DNA of 8,292 bases from Stenotrophomonas sp. (GTDB lineage Bacteria; Pseudomonadota; Gammaproteobacteria; Xanthomonadales; Xanthomonadaceae): NCBI GenBank assembly GCA_003525885.1, contig DQIG01000378.1, forward strand, positions 623-8,914. The letters are read 5' to 3'. The notes beneath the pieces were generated by a model. That model had not been told where the DNA came from. It made no database searches and saw only the letters and a list, made by a program, of their open reading frames with translations. The translations under genes were made by a program, and so were the position numbers. Of this stretch, positions 7,220 through 8,292 are shown in pieces; within the stretch, counting starts at the first letter, position 1, and every line of letters begins with the position of its first letter.

Positions 7220-8292
7220 ATGGAACGCGAGCCCCCGCATCGCCCGCATGGCGCTGAACATCCTGCGCTGGACCGCGTCCGTCGAGAGGGGCGTTGGTGG
7301 TGGCTGCAGGCGCGCCATGCGCGCCGGATCTGGCGCTGGGCACTGCTCGCAGCGCTGGCCGTGTTCGTGCTGCTGGTCCTGCTGCGCAAGCCGTTGGCCG
7401 ATTGGTTCTGGGATGAGCCGCAGATCGAACAGCTGCTGGCCGAAGGGGATCGTGCATTGGCCGCCGGTCGCCTGAGCGATGCCGATGGCAGTGGTGCGCG
7501 TGAGCGCTATCAGGCAGTGCTGGCGCTGGACGGTGATCGCCCGCAGGCACGCCAGGGCTTGGCCAGTACCGGCGCGGCAGCGCTGCAACAGGCGCGTGAT
7601 CGATTGCAGGCTGGTGACCTGGACGGCAGCGCGCAGGCCCTGGCATTGGCCCGCGAGCTGCAGGTGCCCCAGGGTGAAGCGGATGCGGTCGCCCGCCAGT
7701 TGCAGGCGCGCCGCAGTGCCGGAGCGGGTATTGGTGCGCTGTTGGCACAGGCGCGCAACGCGTTCGCCGCCGGACGCCTGGATGATGGCGACAGCAGTGC
7801 ATTGCCCTTGTTCCAGCGCATCCTGGCCCTGCAGCCGGACAACCTGCCGGCGCTGGAAGGGCGCGAGGATGCGCTGAGCGACCTGCTGCTGCAGGCGCGC
7901 ACGCTGGCGGGACGCGGGGAGCTGTTCGAGGCGGCCGCGATCCTGCGTCGTGCCCGTCAGTTGGATGCTGGCCATGCCGATCTGCCGGCCAGCGAGGAAG
8001 CCCTGGCGCGGGCGGTGGACCAGCGCTTGCGGCAGGCGCAGCGCGCGTTGCAGCGGCAACAGCTGGAAGCAGCGGCCAAGGGCTTCCTGGCGGTGCTGGC
8101 GGTGGCCGCCGATGATCCCAATGCGCAGCGCGGGCGTGAGCAGGCACTGCAGGCGGTGGTCGCACGCAGCCAGAAATCCGCCGACGACTTCCAGTTCGAT
8201 GCGGCGCAACGCGATGCGGCCCTGGCGGCGGAACTGGGGGCTTCGCTGGGTATCCGGCAGCAATTGACGCAGCGCCTGCAGCGCGCGCAGCA
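7220..8292 (+). CDS. Membrane-anchored tetratricopeptide-like repeat protein, truncated by the window edge
   Basis: An uninterrupted frame runs from ATG 7220 through 357 codons to the right edge. Codon choice and protein character are those of a real gene; the shorter ORFs overlapping it are shadows. Residues 1-37 are basic and Arg/Trp-rich, and 38-56 form one transmembrane helix (ALLAALAVFVLLVLL). By the positive-inside rule the N-terminus is cytoplasmic and the rest periplasmic. From residue 72 on, the chain is almost entirely amphipathic Ala/Leu/Gln/Arg helices in about five TPR-like units, each with an A/G-G-x-L turn and an endpoint like LALxPDN or LDAGH. The ATG is 30 bases after the relA TGA, in the same frame, with no terminator between and no good ribosome binding site, so coupling with relA is likely. 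Comparable xanthomonad proteins may carry a formylglycine-generating-enzyme-like domain further on; this is a memory-based guess that cannot be checked here. Function unknown, probably a periplasmic scaffold or binding protein. Confidence 0.85.
   Translation, partial: MEREPPHRPHGAEHPALDRVRREGRWWWLQARHARRIWRWALLAALAVFVLLVLLRKPLADWFWDEPQIEQLLAEGDRALAAGRLSDADGSGARERYQAVLALDGDRPQARQGLASTGAAALQQARDRLQAGDLDGSAQALALARELQVPQGEADAVARQLQARRSAGAGIGALLAQARNAFAAGRLDDGDSSALPLFQRILALQPDNLPALEGREDALSDLLLQARTLAGRGELFEAAAILRRARQLDAGHADLPASEEALARAVDQRLRQAQRALQRQQLEAAAKGFLAVLAVAADDPNAQRGREQALQAVVARSQKSADDFQFDAAQRDAALAAELGASLGIRQQLTQRLQRAQ
7433..8152 (+). repeat. Protein-level TPR-like repeats, two alternating unit types
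   Basis: Residues 72-117 and 174-218 of the repeat protein resemble each other closely: LLAEGDRALAAGRL then YQAVLALD in the first, LLAQARNAFAAGRL then FQRILALQPDN in the second. Both carry a loop with an Asp/Gly/Ser run between the two helices. They alternate with shorter units lacking the loop at 121-164 (ARDRLQAGDLDGSAQAL), 222-264 (ARTLAGRGELFEAAAIL) and 269-311 (AQRALQRQQLEAAAKGF). The order is long-short-long-short-short, which suggests that a two-unit block was duplicated. DNA similarity between units is modest, so any duplication is old. Confidence 0.55.

Noticed and set aside
7248..7475. Short plus-strand frame at 7248-7475 and others at 7479-7877 and 7950-8267 as separate genes.
   Set aside because: They are out-of-frame shadows of the uninterrupted 357-codon frame from 7220, which has a membrane helix and repeat structure.
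1..8292. Mobile elements, phage genes, toxin-antitoxin pairs, tRNA/rRNA genes, riboswitches or a CRISPR array.
   Set aside because: Nothing on either strand shows transposase or integrase motifs, terminal repeats, cloverleaf structures, regularly spaced repeats or a known aptamer pattern.

Overview
The window looks like ordinary core chromosome of a gammaproteobacterium in the Xanthomonadaceae, most likely Stenotrophomonas (S. maltophilia complex). This rests on high GC with strong third-position G/C preference, protein wording that resembles xanthomonad homologues as I remember them, and the gene set. It is an inference without a database search. I see no insertion sequence, phage gene, integrase, tRNA, rRNA or CRISPR array, and no compositional break that would suggest recent transfer.

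Layout. Positions 1-125 (minus) hold the first 41 codons of a Dps-type DNA-binding ferritin, which continues beyond the left edge. It diverges across an 86-base gap, carrying an AT-rich palindrome, from hrpA (212-4294, plus), a complete 1,360-residue DEAH-box RNA helicase. Five bases after the hrpA stop begins a perfect 14-bp inverted repeat with a 4-base loop (4300-4331). It sits between hrpA and a convergent small gene (4378-4902, minus) for a 174-residue exported protein of unknown function. That gene diverges across a 130-base intergenic stretch from relA (5033-7189, plus), a GTG-started (p)ppGpp synthetase of 718 residues. Thirty bases after relA, and probably cotranscribed with it, starts an open frame (7220 to beyond 8292) for a membrane-anchored protein with tetratricopeptide-like helical repeats. 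The window edge truncates it.

Functional picture. Dps protects DNA in starvation and oxidative stress, RelA makes the stringent-response alarmone on stalled ribosomes, and HrpA is an RNA helicase linked to ribosome and mRNA quality control in E. coli. A shared stress theme is tempting, but the genes lie in several transcription units and nothing in the sequence shows they are coordinated. The least understood genes are the exported 174-residue protein and the truncated repeat protein after relA. I found no convincing undescribed multi-gene system. The findings are small-scale observations.
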